A stretch of DNA of 64,000 nucleotides. Origin: Telmatactis stephensoni. Lineage: Eukaryota; Cnidaria; Anthozoa; Actiniaria; Isophelliidae. The position numbers were made by a program, and so were the translations under genes. Below are positions 52,739-64,000 of the stretch, piece after piece. The notes under the pieces were generated by a model that was not told the origin of the DNA, searched no databases, and worked only from the letters and a program-made list of their open reading frames with translations. Positions within the stretch are counted from its first letter, which is position 1, and each line of letters begins with the position of its first letter. The stretch is from positions 372,001 through 436,000 of the forward strand of contig JALIZF010001726.1 of NCBI GenBank assembly GCA_029948255.1. Direction: 5' to 3'.

Positions 52739-55700
52739 TCAAGGATCATTGAAGCTTTCAAAAAATGCTCCTAAAACAGAAAATCGTTTTTGAAATGGTC
52801 TTGCTTTACAGCTATGTTTTCCTGTGAATGTTTGTTCTTCATTTTTATTTTCATCTTTCATTCCTTTTGCTCCTTTTTCTCCATAGATAATAATATCTTC
52901 ATGTACTCTGGTCTGCTTGTGTGGTTTACAACAATGAAGAGCTCCGATATCAATAGGATGAGCTTCAGTATTAAAGATATAGCCACTGCTAGCCACTGTA
53001 CATGAAGGGGAACCAGTAGCTTTACTCTTCAAATTTGAGTCTCTGGTACCATTACTTTGGTGTATAAAATTATATTCATCAAATAAAAGATAAAGATATT
53101 TTGTTGTCTCGGCCAAGAAAAATGATTCCATTCTGTCTTCCTTTTCATGTGTCTTCACATTCTTTATCTGGAAAATACAGAAACAAATGCCAAAACACCC
53201 TTACTTATTTTACTTTATAACTTTCGAATGATAGTTGTCAGTGGTACACACTTTACCCCTCTCTTCATCATCAGTTTTATGGGTATTTAAAATTCAAGCT
53301 ACAGCTGTACATGGATTAGAGGAAAGTTAACACAATGAGGTCATTGGGGATGGAACTTGAGACCTCTCACTTAGAGAGCTGTGCAATAACCAACTACGCC
53401 AATAAACAATATTGAAGGGGTATCAATGAAAATGACCTAGAAAAATTTAGTTTAGAAAAATAGGCTTTAGTAACAATCTGTATCATTGAAGCAAATTTCT
53501 TTAGAACAGTCACTTTGGCCATTTTCATCTGAATCCCTTGATTACTCACTAGCTTAATTATGTGTTTGTGTGCTTTTCCCCTTGAACAATAAGTGCTCCA
53601 TCCCACCATTTTTCAGCGAGAGATCACGATTAGCATCCACAGGCAATGACTAATAGAAGTCATCTTTTTAAGAGGAGGATAGTTATGATGACAACTGAAA
53701 CTATGTACTGGGTAAGGGAGAGAGGAAGGTGAACAGCAGCTTTGGACTTACTGTAGCATATCCACATGGAGTCTTTGCACTCTTCTCAATTGATTCCAAC
53801 ATGTCTCTTCCAATCTCCAAGAAATATGGATCTTTCGTTGCTTGATAGAGGTACATTGCACTTTCAATCAATTCTAAGACATCAATAAAAATGATTTCAT
53901 TTGTATAGAAATATGCTTCACTCAATTAAATGGCAGCAAGCAAGCACAAAGTACCTGGTCGCAGTGGATATGACTCTCGACCAGTAAATGGTTCACCAGA
54001 TGATATCTGGTAGAATTCTGGAATAAACCCAAAATGTTTCCAAACTTGATGGTATTTTTCAATGGTTCGTGATGCAGCTCCAACATCTCCCCAGAGAACC
54101 TAGAATATGGTTACAAATACATTGTAAATGAAAGTATTAAATTATAATGCTATTAATTCTCTGGTAACAAAGCTATATTGTAGGGTGAGGGTATAAATGT
54201 ATAAATCATTGTTATACCATATATAATATCATTTTCCAGTGCAAGAGATTCATCCACCCTTGCTTTTCCATGCAAAAAATGGTTGGTTTCAGTTTCACTC
54301 CACCCAACCAAACTGTGTTTATCCCTGCTCCCTTTCTCCCCTTCCCCCCTCCTCTCTCTTTATTGCTATATGCAGGTATCCATAAGCTGGAATAAGGATC
54401 AAATTCATCCTAAAATTGGTTGCAAAAAGTACGAGGAGCCCATGTGCTGTATGTAAGAAAGACATGACATTACCTGTAAACCTGGCCAGAATGCTTCTAA
54501 TGACTGGAATATGGGCATAGTGATTTGGCCTTTGTTCATGTTAACCCATATATACCAGTCACTGAGCTTCAAATACTTTTTGATTTTTTCATAATATTCT
54601 GAAATTAATCAAAATATCACTAAATTAACAAAATACAACAAAAGTCAAGACAAGAATAACTGGAAACACATACAGTACAGATGAATGTTCAATTCAAAAA
54701 CAAATTAAGATTTTGTACTATTCAGCACTATTTAGATTTTAGATTGTACCTTCAAACATATTGATGAGTTTTGGCATACCAAACATTATGCCACCTTTAA
54801 GAAGATACTCAAAGTATGAGTCTACACCTGCGCCTATCCCAGAATCCAATGCAGTCCACTTGCCAGTAAGTACATCTATGTGGTTGCCAACCTATATTAC
54901 ATACTCTAGCTTAGAATAAAGTAAAGTCACAACAAGTCATTCCAATAATGTTTGCAACAAGTGCCTTTCAAAGTTTGCCAATGACATGTCAGTTGCTGAT
55001 GCATAAAGACCCAAGTCAAAAGTAGAAAAGGTTGCAACTCTAAAGCCGTTGTATATTTGGCAGTATTCAACTGACTCTTCCCATGGTAGTCATTGCAGCA
55101 ATTGGCTATATTTCCTATGGTGTGGGATAAAATAGGTTATACAATATTTTCTTGTGGCATACTGTGGATATCTACCCTGGGTTCCAGGGATTTATCGTCA
55201 CGTTCCGACGTTTATTTACTTGATAGGAGAGTCACACGACGAGAAACCCCTGGCAGCGGCAGTTACAAATCTCACTTCCATGTTGTTTACAAACGATTTC
55301 CCTTATTTGGAAACATGGCTATCGTTCTTTTTTAACACTTAATATGTTTCCAACTACTAAGCGAAGTAGATGGCCAAGATACAGAGGGAAAAGATCAGGA
55401 AAACAAGCCAGGAACAGAAATTCTTGTGAAGGTCTCCGAATTCGCCGAGTCAAACCAAGACAACCGAAGCGGAACTGCACACTCAAATCACAATATCGCT
55501 CTAGAAACCCTTTCAACTGTATATCGATTGTTCCTGGACGTTCACAGCCTAGCAGCAATGTTAACCACTTCGTTCCAACATTTCTTCTCTCCAATGTGAT
55601 GTCTCTTGCTCCTAAAATAGATGAAGTTTCTACATGTGTTCAAAATGCAAATTACGACCTTGTTTGCATTACAGAAACGTGGCTACAAGGACACATTCCA

Positions 55701-58700
55701 GACTCGGCAGTAAATTTAACTGGTTACAATCTAATACGACTGGATAGGAAAGAAGCGATCCATGGGGGAGTTTGCCTTTATGTGAAAGATCATATCCCGT
55801 TCTCTATATTGGACGACTTCGGCGATGATAATATCAATCTCTTAGAAGTTTTGTGGATTAAATTACGACCACCTCGACTCCCAAGGGGCTTCTCTAATAT
55901 TATTGTTGGCCTTATTTACCATCCACCAACGGCAAATAACTCTATCATGCTGGAATACCTAACAAACTGTCTATCAACCTTAGAAGCAAATCACACAAGT
56001 AGTGGAGTGATTCTCCTTGGCGACTTAAATCAACTAAATACATCCAGATTGTCTGCAAATTTTGGCCTAAAACAAATCGTAAACTTTGGTACTCGTGGTG
56101 CTAACACCTTGGACAAAGTCCTGACCAACCTACAACACTACTACGATCCACCACTAAAGCGTCCTGGTTTTGGCCTCTCTGACCATTTCTCTGTTGAAGT
56201 CAAACCAAAACAGAGATCTAATGCCTCCAGAACGAAGCAGAAGATTACATCTAGGGACTTGAGGCCTACTAACAGGTTAGCCATGCGAACTTATCTCGAA
56301 CAAGTCAATGTCGCTGAGATGATTGAAACCGTTACCTCTTGTGAAGATAAAACATCCCTTCTACGATTAACAATCAAAACAGGATTAGACGCCATCATGC
56401 CCGAAAGGACAAAACATGTACAGACTTCAGGGCCGCGCTGGATCAATCCAACCTTAAAACGTCTAATTGCTAAGCGCCAAGCTGCTCTACATAAAGGGGA
56501 CACAAAAAACTTCCGTCGTCTGAGAAATAAAGTCAACAGGGATCGCAAAGTGTGTCGAGCTAATTTCTACAAACACAAGGTTGAGAGCCTTAAAAGCTGC
56601 TCTCCATCCATTTGGTGGAAAGAGATCAAGAAACTTAGCAGTATGTCAAACCCTGATGCTCAAGATCGCAACATCCTAAACTCTCTCCACCATCTCGAAG
56701 GCACCACCGAAATGTCACCTAGTGAATGTGCAAACCACATCAATAGAACTTTTCTGTTGCCCATGGAAAAGTTCGAACCCTTAAGTAACAACCCTGGTCT
56801 TCAAATACGTCCATCAGAAGACCCCGTCGTCCTAATGACTGAAATGTCAGCTTTCAAGAAATTGGTGAGTCTCAATTCTTCGAAAGCCCACGGACCCGAC
56901 GACATCCCGGGATGGCTGTTGAAAGAGAATGCAGATCTCTTAGCTATCCCGATCTGCGACATCATCAATTGTTCGTATCAAGAGGGGCGGCTACCTTCTG
57001 CCTGGAAAGAAGCAAATGTTATTCCTGTGCCTAAGCAACGACCAATTAAAGATGTTAATAAACATTTGCGGCCGATATCACTCACTCCTATCATCTCCAA
57101 GATTGCCGAAGAACACATCGTGGAAACCTACATCAAACCTGCTGTACTTGATATTCTAGACCCACAACAATTTGGTGCAATTCCTAAGTCGAGCTCAACT
57201 CAAGCTCTCATTAGTTTGTTGCATAAAATGTGCGTGAGTACCGACGGAAATGGCGCTGCTAACCGGGTAGTCCTACTTGACTTCCGTAAAGCCTTCGACT
57301 TAGTCAACCATAACATACTGGTAGAGAAGCTGTTGACATTGAACCTTCCCAAGCAAGTCGTGTGCTGGATCATCGATTTCCTAATGTCCCGGAAACAACG
57401 CACAAAATTAAGTAACGAGTGCTACTCAGAATGGTTACATGTACGGGCTGGTGTTCCTCAGGGCACTAAGTTGGGACCTTGGTTGTTCCTCCTCATGGTC
57501 AATGAAATTCACGCTCTAGGCCTTGACGTATGGAAATTTGTGGACGACATCACTGCCCTAGAGGTCGTTCCCAAAGGTGACCATAGCCATGTACAGGATG
57601 CAACTGATAGCTTGTCTGCGCAATCTCTCTTGAACGACTTTGAACTCAATGAGGCCAAGTGTAAAGAACTGAGAATTTGCTTCTCGAAGTCACCACCAAA
57701 CTTCGACCCCGTGGAAATAAATGGCAAGCCTCTTGAATTAGTTTCAAGTGCAAGAATATTGGGTCTGAATGTCAGTAGTGACCTTAAATGGAACGTTCAC
57801 GTGAATCAGCTTGTAAAGAAAGCCTCTTCCCGCCTCTACTGTCTTAGACAACTGAAGAAATCGGCCGTTGCTCCAATAGATCTTATCATCTTTTACATTA
57901 CTTGTATACGATCATTACTGGAATATGCGTGCCCAGTCTTCCATCGCGCTCTCCCTGGATATCTCAGCGACGACTTAGAAAGACTGCAAAGACGTGCGCT
58001 ACGGATAATTTTTCCTTACCTCTCCTACAGTAGTGCCATCGTGGAATCTGGTTTAACTACCCTGCACCAACGAAGAGAAGAGATATCTCAAAGAACCTTC
58101 AATGAGCTGGCTAATGACAATGAGCACAAACTTTACCATCTTCTTCCTGTACGATCAAACAGTAATTACGCTACTAGACACCAAAGGAAATTCAACCTAC
58201 CTAGAGTTAAGACAGAACGATGCAAAAACAGTTTTATTATAAGTCATATTTATAAGTAGTTTCTCCTTTTAAGATGAGTTTACATATACATAACTTTAAT
58301 CCTTACCATTGTAAATATATAAATAATTTATTTAATATTATATTGTAAATAGTTTGTAATTCAGCCATATGGCTGCAATGAATTATATTAATAAACCATC
58401 TATCTACCATCTATCTATCTAAACCGGTTTTAGGTCACCGTGAGGTCACGCAAACACAGTAGATTGAAAAATGTATAATTTGTAAGGTCTTGTAAGGGCT
58501 TAAGTGAGAGAAAAAGTCAAACTCAGCTCAAATAAGAAACATTAGTTTGAAAAAAGTAACAATAAACCGGCATAATTGTATATAGTATTTTTAAAAAGCG
58601 TCTTTTATTCGCCATAACGTCAACACTAGTAACGCTTGTAATACAATGCCGGATGTGGCAAAATAGAACCGGTTGAACGAATTATCCAATCAAATCGCTC

Positions 58701-61295
58701 CTCAGTGTTTTAGCCAATCACAGAGTTACCTTCAAATTCTTGAAGGTAGTGCTCTGATTGGCTCGGTGCTTTCAAACGGTTAACTCGTGCGCCCAGGGGT
58801 TTATTTTCGCTTCTCCCGCCTTCGGCGCTCGCCAACTCTCTAAGGAAAGCGAATAATAAACCCCTGGAGCCCAGGGTAGTGGATATCCCACTCGTCACTT
58901 GTATTTTCTTTGTATACACACTCTCCTAAAGGCTCACCTGGATGTGTATACTAGAAAATACAAGTAACTCGTGGGATATCCCACAGTATGCCACTCGAAA
59001 CCATTGTATAACTACTATGTAATATGCTTTTTGTATTCCAGCACATTTAAATTAAAAGCTGCTATAAAATGCAGTTATGCAAATATTAAACAAGTAGATT
59101 GGTTTTCAGCTGTCTCTCCTCCAGGCCTCCTCTTCTTGGGGAAAGAATGACCTAGAGAAGACATCTGAAAGCCAGTCTACTAGTAACAATCATACCAGTC
59201 CTAATTCTGACTTGCTCTTCCATAGACCATCCAATGCCTTCAAAGCTGTATCAACAAATCTTTTGTCACCAGTCAAAGCACTAAGTGCTCCAAATTCTAA
59301 GACAAAAGTTCCACATCCTGCTGTACATGTGATAGGTGTCTCTCCATCAGGAACTCCATAACGTAAGTTTATTGTACCATATGGCATACCAGTGGGTGTG
59401 TCAAATGCTGGCGGCAATACACATTAAAATGTTTATACACTTTTCACAGTATAATAGTAATTAAAGCACAGCCATTATAAGTGTCAACCAAATTCATTAT
59501 TTACTATATCCAAAATGTCCAAGGGTATTAATTACTTTGTTGCTTATTTCTGCCTTTCAGAAAAATGCCTCTTGAATAAAATTTAGACAGTCTATCAGAA
59601 TTTCCTCTGGAATTTAAAATAAATTTTATTTCAGACTGGTTTGAATAATAGAAAGTTAGATTTCAATCCCTGAAGACCTTTTGTAATCCTAATCTTGGCA
59701 ACAAGAAAGCAGCAAACATCTGGTGACACCATTCTTGCAACTTGCATAATTTGGTCATCAGGATTAATTCTTGAACAGACAAAGAATCCCTAAAATATAC
59801 ATCTCTTAAAGGAAAGTGTAATGGATTACCTGGTAGTAATTTCTCAGCAACCTGTGTTGCAAGTCTTAGAAGTGGTCCTTGACATGGCCAGCCATCCTCA
59901 ACAGACACACCAGCTCTAGTGGACAACAGATGAGCTGATAACAAGCCACCAATAACTAAAACAAATACAGACATTAAAAAAATGCTTTGATTGCATGCCA
60001 TGGATAGCATTTTACATTCCAAAGTTTTGCTTGTTGGACCTTCTACAGTTGTACAAGAGAGCTATTTGTAGGGCCAGACGTAACCCAAATTCCTTGGGGG
60101 TGGGGATGGGAGATGGACAGTCAGTCATGTTTCCTTTGTATGAATTATTTACGTGAGGGCAACATGTAGGTTTTCTTGAGGCAGACTGACCTCTAATATT
60201 AGTTTCAAACACTGAGACATTGATATCATCATCAAAGTTTAGTGTTTCTTCAAGAAGTCTTGAAACCCTTTGAAACTCTGTTATATTTCCCATGATCTAT
60301 AAAAGAAAAAAATCCTGTTAATGCTTTAGAAAATTTTTAAATACTTATTTTACTTTGTACTCACAAGCAAAGTGTCTAAGGAATCCACCAATGTCAAAGA
60401 ATAACTACATGTAAAAACATAGAAATAATAAATGAATACAGTTGCATGAAGTGAATCCAGTTACATGTAGGATTTAATCAACAGATAGACAAGATATCCA
60501 TCCTTCATATAGCTGGGTCCTGATAGATATGAAGTTAAGTTCTTACCTCCCCCATGTATCTTGTCCAGTACATGATAAAGGTTTTAGTTCGTCATAGGGA
60601 TATGCATACTTTAGGTAGCTATTATAGCCATGGTAAAACATGGATCTTGCTCTATCTCTGTGATAATACAAATATCATCATAAATAGTTCATAACCATTA
60701 TCATCATAATCACCAAATGTTATCATCATCATCACCATCACCATTATCATTATCATCACATCATCATTACATCATCATCAATATCATCATCTAATGGGTC
60801 TAATGAAACCTGATATTGTCATAAATGCCAAATACAATAATCAGTGCATCATGAGGTTCACGTTGTCTACTTTTTGCTATTTCTATAATCCCCTTTGGCT
60901 GAGACCTACGTTTCCAGACACTGAGGTCTTTTTGACACTGGGGGGAGGGAGGAGGGGTCTTCTCTCAACACAGGAACCCCAAATAAAATGGCAGCAGCAA
61001 AAGGAGGCACAGTATTGGGACTATCATATGACAAATCTATGACCTATTCTGCACACTAGAACCTAAATTTGCTAGTGACAATTACAATAATTAAAGAATA
61101 CATTACTCTGATAGAGAATCAAAGATAAGGCTGTAATCTACTACTACTAATTAATTGTTCATTAATTTTCTATCAAATAATTGCAAGGTACCTATAACGT
61201 ATCATTTCATCTTTTGTCATGTGATGAGCTTGCTGTGTTCCACAAAAAGATCCAAAACAAAGAACACTCCACAGCAAATCTATCCATGTTTTCAT
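52739..61295 (-). CDS. EDEM2: EDEM2, ER degradation-enhancing alpha-mannosidase-like protein
   Basis: Minus-strand exons 61295-61192 (ATG), 60657-60547, 60404-60365, 60296-60191, 59955-59830, 59407-59196, 54891-54750, 54598-54474, 54099-53955, 53873-53752 and 53167-52739 (stop) give 553 residues; human EDEM2 has 578. EDEM2 is an ER-lumen glycosyl hydrolase family 47 protein that trims the first mannose of misfolded glycoproteins for ER-associated degradation. The N-terminus [20 protein letters not shown] is a signal peptide. Then [147 protein letters not shown] and the C-terminal [10 protein letters not shown]. There is no HDEL-type tail, as in other EDEM2 proteins. An intact LINE sits antisense in the 4.3-kb intron 54892-59195. 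Confidence 0.95.
53330..53405 (-). repeat. tRNA-like SINE head in EDEM2 intron
   Basis: On the minus strand, GGCGTAGTTGGTTATTGCAC resembles an A box and GGTCTCAAGTTCCATCC a B box, about 30 bp apart. No acceptor-stem pairing was found, so a functional tRNA is unlikely. Confidence 0.5.
55090..58422 (+). mobile_element. CR1/L2-type LINE with intact ORF, antisense in EDEM2 intron
   Basis: It spans a 5' untranslated stretch, one long ORF (55344-58259), and a 3' end with ATTATATTAATAAACCATCT and an ATCT-type microsatellite tail, the same tail style as the degraded LINE ending near 20810. No ORF1 with a nucleocapsid or esterase domain is present upstream. The 5' limit is approximate and no target duplication was found. 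Confidence 0.85.
55344..58259 (+). CDS. LINE endonuclease-reverse transcriptase polyprotein (971 aa)
   Basis: The enzyme nicks target DNA and copies the element RNA into the nick. The N-terminus is very basic ([20 protein letters not shown]). The endonuclease covers about residues 70-290: [21 protein letters not shown] near 109, LLGDLNQLN near 225, [10 protein letters not shown] near 280. The reverse transcriptase covers about 480-780: [15 protein letters not shown] near 512, [47 protein letters not shown] near 702 and the catalytic FVDDITALE near 732. It ends with [18 protein letters not shown], typical of CR1/L2 tails. There is no stop or frameshift, so it looks young and possibly active. 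Confidence 0.93.
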   Translation: MFPTTKRSRWPRYRGKRSGKQARNRNSCEGLRIRRVKPRQPKRNCTLKSQYRSRNPFNCISIVPGRSQPSSNVNHFVPTFLLSNVMSLAPKIDEVSTCVQNANYDLVCITETWLQGHIPDSAVNLTGYNLIRLDRKEAIHGGVCLYVKDHIPFSILDDFGDDNINLLEVLWIKLRPPRLPRGFSNIIVGLIYHPPTANNSIMLEYLTNCLSTLEANHTSSGVILLGDLNQLNTSRLSANFGLKQIVNFGTRGANTLDKVLTNLQHYYDPPLKRPGFGLSDHFSVEVKPKQRSNASRTKQKITSRDLRPTNRLAMRTYLEQVNVAEMIETVTSCEDKTSLLRLTIKTGLDAIMPERTKHVQTSGPRWINPTLKRLIAKRQAALHKGDTKNFRRLRNKVNRDRKVCRANFYKHKVESLKSCSPSIWWKEIKKLSSMSNPDAQDRNILNSLHHLEGTTEMSPSECANHINRTFLLPMEKFEPLSNNPGLQIRPSEDPVVLMTEMSAFKKLVSLNSSKAHGPDDIPGWLLKENADLLAIPICDIINCSYQEGRLPSAWKEANVIPVPKQRPIKDVNKHLRPISLTPIISKIAEEHIVETYIKPAVLDILDPQQFGAIPKSSSTQALISLLHKMCVSTDGNGAANRVVLLDFRKAFDLVNHNILVEKLLTLNLPKQVVCWIIDFLMSRKQRTKLSNECYSEWLHVRAGVPQGTKLGPWLFLLMVNEIHALGLDVWKFVDDITALEVVPKGDHSHVQDATDSLSAQSLLNDFELNEAKCKELRICFSKSPPNFDPVEINGKPLELVSSARILGLNVSSDLKWNVHVNQLVKKASSRLYCLRQLKKSAVAPIDLIIFYITCIRSLLEYACPVFHRALPGYLSDDLERLQRRALRIIFPYLSYSSAIVESGLTTLHQRREEISQRTFNELANDNEHKLYHLLPVRSNSNYATRHQRKFNLPRVKTERCKNSFIISHIYK
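58685..58990. repeat. Cluster of three hairpins in EDEM2 intron
   Basis: Three inverted repeats follow each other: ACCTTCAA against TTGAAGGT (58728-58747); CCAGGGGTTTATTTTCGCTT against AAGCGAATAATAAACCCCTGG (58793-58867); and GGATATCCCACTCG with CTTGTATTTTCTTTGTATAC against its inverted copy (58880-58985). Confidence 0.8.
60715..60792. repeat. (ATC)n microsatellite
   Basis: Imperfect ATC/CATC triplets lie in the first EDEM2 intron. Confidence 0.9.
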
Positions 61296-61765
61296 CCTTG
61301 ATCCAGTCTTTTAACTTAAACCTATACCTATATTAATGATTATAAATACAATTTACATAAAATCTATCAAAACAAAACAAAACGAACAAACAAATCGAAA
61401 TCGAAAGTGATCACGTTGATGCATTTGAATTTTGTAAAGGAATTCGTGGCAAAACTTACACTTGTGGGACAAAAATGGTATCCTTGGCATCTAGGTTATC
61501 TAGGCTAAGAAACTCGGTCATTGTAGAGTGCCATATTAAGCCTAAAACACAAAAATTGTGCGTTATTCACGCAACCACTCTGTGTTTTACACGAATATTT
61601 TTAAAATGGTACACTGCTGACCTCAAGACTTGGAAGGCGCACATGAGCCTGCGATAGGTATGAGCAGTGGACAAACTAAAGCGCCATATTTGAAAGTTGT
61701 TGTTGTTTATGCTGCGAATATTGTTTGATTATTGACCGCATAAATACCAGTTACTAAGAATAATA
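61296..61765. promoter_or_regulatory. Likely bidirectional promoter between EDEM2 and coiled-coil gene
   Basis: The two start codons point away from each other, 470 bp apart, with no repeat or exon between. No TATA box or other core element can be assigned with confidence. The role is inferred only from the head-to-head layout. Confidence 0.4.
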
Positions 61766-63208
61766 ATGATGGGTACTATGCCTAACATACACAGCTGTCT
61801 AAAGGTAATCTGCTTTATATGTTTTTGTGCTTATTCGAATTTTTATTCACAAGCAAATGTTGATGATAGCTCTCCTCAGAGAATGAGAGAATCACAGCTA
61901 AATACAAGAAACTTCAGAAACGAAATAAAATTCTTGCTGATGAACTCAAGAAATTGAAAGAAAATTTCAAGATTGATCGATTCTTTGAGAGCCAGATTCC
62001 TACAAAAAGGTAAATCTGAAAAGTACACAATGGACAGAAAATAATATGGAAAAAAATTTTTTTTCAAGAAAAGTTTAATTTTATTTCACATGCTAATATG
62101 TTTAATTTTAGTGTCCAAGTTCAAACTGAGCGCAAGATTCCAATATCACGTCCTGTAACATCAAGGACACCTAAAGCTGTTGCATCAAAACAAATAAACT
62201 CAGAAGAACAAACAGATTTAAAGTCAGACAAGTATGACAACATCAATAGAATAGGTTTTATGATTATGCCGAAGTCTGCAACATGCTCCATTGTAGCATG
62301 CATATGGCACTGTTTTGATTAGTCAATGACATAGTCTATGTAGCTTGGGTTTAAACTCATTGGCACTGATGAGGTTGGGTGCCATGAGGGACGTGCCTGT
62401 CTCTGGCAACCAAGATGATAGCCATGGTAACCATTCATGGTCCACCACCTAGCACCTTACACACTGATGCTATCAGTAGAAGTATACTTACCTACCATAC
62501 TTACTAGGGAGAGGAGGGTGGGGCCAAAAGCAATTGAGCAGCCATGATCAAGCAAGCTATGGATCTGCTACTATCCATGCGCAAGAAGAAGGATCCATAA
62601 CAATCCCCAAGAATGATGCATCGGCTACAATGCACAAGTTAAGGCACGTTCGAGGGCCTCAGCATGGCTTAGGGGCACCCCACATACATTAAAGCAAGAG
62701 ACTGCTGGCCAGCATGCCTTGATTTTAACTTTGCCTAAATTTACTAGGGGTGGGGCAGGGGAACAATCAAAACACAGATATTGGCTTATTATTGATAGGT
62801 TGTTAGTTGCATAAGTTTCATTTACCCTTGGTACTTCACTTTTTATGTCTTTTTTCCAGATTATTATCCATGCATGCAAATCTCATGAAAAGATATCAGA
62901 AAGAACTTAAAACCAACACCTTACAAGTTGAACAGATTGCTGCTCTTACGGTGATAAAGGATATATCTCATACATAATTATTTGTCCTGGCTACATACTC
63001 TTTATTTACAACAATTACTGAAATGAGTTTACAAGTATGTCAGTTAATTTGTTTCTTTTCTGATTTCCAAAGCTTGAAAATATAGAACTGAAACAAAAGT
63101 TAGAAGAATACAAGAAAAAAATTACATCTCAAGAAAAAGAGAATGAATCACTGCAGTTAAGAATAAATAACAAGTCTGTGAGGGAGAGATTAACTCCATC
63201 CAAAAGAG
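61766..63208 (+). CDS. Coiled-coil protein, N-terminal part (3' end beyond window)
   Basis: Exons 61766-61804 (ATG), 61870-62009, 62112-62231, 62860-62950 and 63073-63208, with phases matching, give about 175 residues before the window ends. After MMGTMPNIHSCLK comes a helix with regular Leu, Lys and Glu (ITAKYKKLQKRNKILADELK). A basic, Ser/Thr-rich linker (RKIPISRPVTSRTPKAVASK) follows, then two more coiled-coil stretches: LLSMHANLMKRYQKELKTN and LENIELKQKLEEYKKKITSQ. The family is not recognised; centrosome and cilium proteins often look like this, but that is only a resemblance. The last donor (AAAAGAG, GTACTG at 63209) points to further exons beyond 64000. It is divergent from EDEM2. Confidence 0.7.
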
Positions 63209-63394
63209 GTACTGAGTTTAGCTTTGTAAGCCTTTAGGATACTAACAGTAAAGGCCTTTAGGAAACTAACAGTAAAGGCCTGGCCTAGGAGAGCATTGGG
63301 AGACTGAGACTATGCACATGTCCTTATAAAAACCTTAAGTAATTGAACTCAATTCAAATACTAAATAAATAAATAATCTTCTATAGCAGATTCA

Positions 63395-63665
63395 CATAGT
63401 GGCTATTCTTCTGCTGGCACTCACACTCACTACCTCTACATTAAATACATGTATTTTGCATACATTGCTTAACTCACATGTTGATTTTTGCTGAGGGAGG
63501 AAAAACTGGAGAACCTGGAGAAAAATCCCTTGTGGTATTGGTAGAGAACAACATATCAAACAAACCCAATTTTCATATGATCTGATTGCCCGAGCTGGAA
63601 CTCGAACCTGGACCACAGTGGTGAAAGGCTGGTGCTCTCACCACTTGGCCAACCCTGCCACTCAT
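63395..63665 (-). mobile_element. tRNA-derived SINE, family A, copy 2
   Basis: Reverse-orientation copy of 2243-2515. On the minus strand: GGCCAAGTGGTGAGAGC (A box), AGGTTCGAGTTCCAGC (B box), then TTTTTCCTCCCTCAGC and GTGAGTGCCAGCAGAAGA. It is in an intron of the coiled-coil gene. Confidence 0.82.
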
Positions 63666-64000
63666 AATGCTGTCAATACACACTGAAAGGGAATGCATAG
63701 CAAATATTTCAGCATGTGCAAGTGGCTGGTAGTCTAAAAATAGTTCCAATACCAGGCAAAATGTCACATCACATGACGTGTCTCAGTTTCCTGGGTATGC
63801 TCTCCTGCTTGCATACGTACATGACAGGATTTTGCATGCAACATTGTATTGCAAAAGCAAAATTGGTCAAGCACTACATTCTTGTCGCAAGCAATGGTGT
63901 ACTCAACTTTGCATCTAAGCCATAATCAAGACCTTGAGATTGAGGTTTATTGGAAAACACTCATTACAAAATTGACTTTGATGTCATATTTTGCTCTATT

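Overview
The window is eukaryotic nuclear DNA from an AT-rich invertebrate animal. Its genes are broken by phase-consistent GT/AG introns. They encode metazoan families: copine, ABHD4/5 hydrolase, C16orf87/UPF0547, an ML lipid-binding protein, ASRGL1, two IMPA inositol monophosphatases, EDEM2 and a coiled-coil protein. The intervening DNA is crowded with CR1/L2-type LINEs, tRNA-derived SINEs and short palindromic DNA elements. The repeat flavour reads as anthozoan cnidarian (coral, anemone or octocoral); this is an impression and cannot be proved from the window.

Layout. 1-6714 (+): copine, 5' end outside the window. 9967-12977 (-): five-exon ABHD4/5-like gene with a one-base frameshift. 13374-17337: a large inverted repeat of satellite-like DNA containing two TIR elements. 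17340-20815: degraded LINE. 20816-22845: low-complexity DNA and an inverted repeat. 22846-23090 (-): an orphan exon, head-to-head with 23961-26918 (+), a C16orf87 homologue with two AT-hook exons. 29162-31908 (-): an ML-domain gene whose first exon encodes a membrane anchor. 34757-38078 (-): ASRGL1. 40760-45643 and 47725-52142 (+): tandem IMPA genes. 52739-61295 (-): EDEM2, with an intact antisense LINE (ORF 55344-58259) in one intron. 61766-63208 (+): start of a coiled-coil gene divergent from EDEM2.

The genes do not form a pathway. They are ordinary housekeeping and membrane-trafficking genes. The real novelty lies in four places: the IMPA pair, whose coding exons are nearly identical in patches while the introns are unrelated; a 132-bp minisatellite that copies an exon end and its splice donor six times; the apparently membrane-anchored ML protein; and several non-autonomous transposons whose target duplications can be read inside the window because an empty site is also present.

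All exon boundaries were read by hand from splice signals and reading-phase continuity. No alignment or transcript evidence was available.
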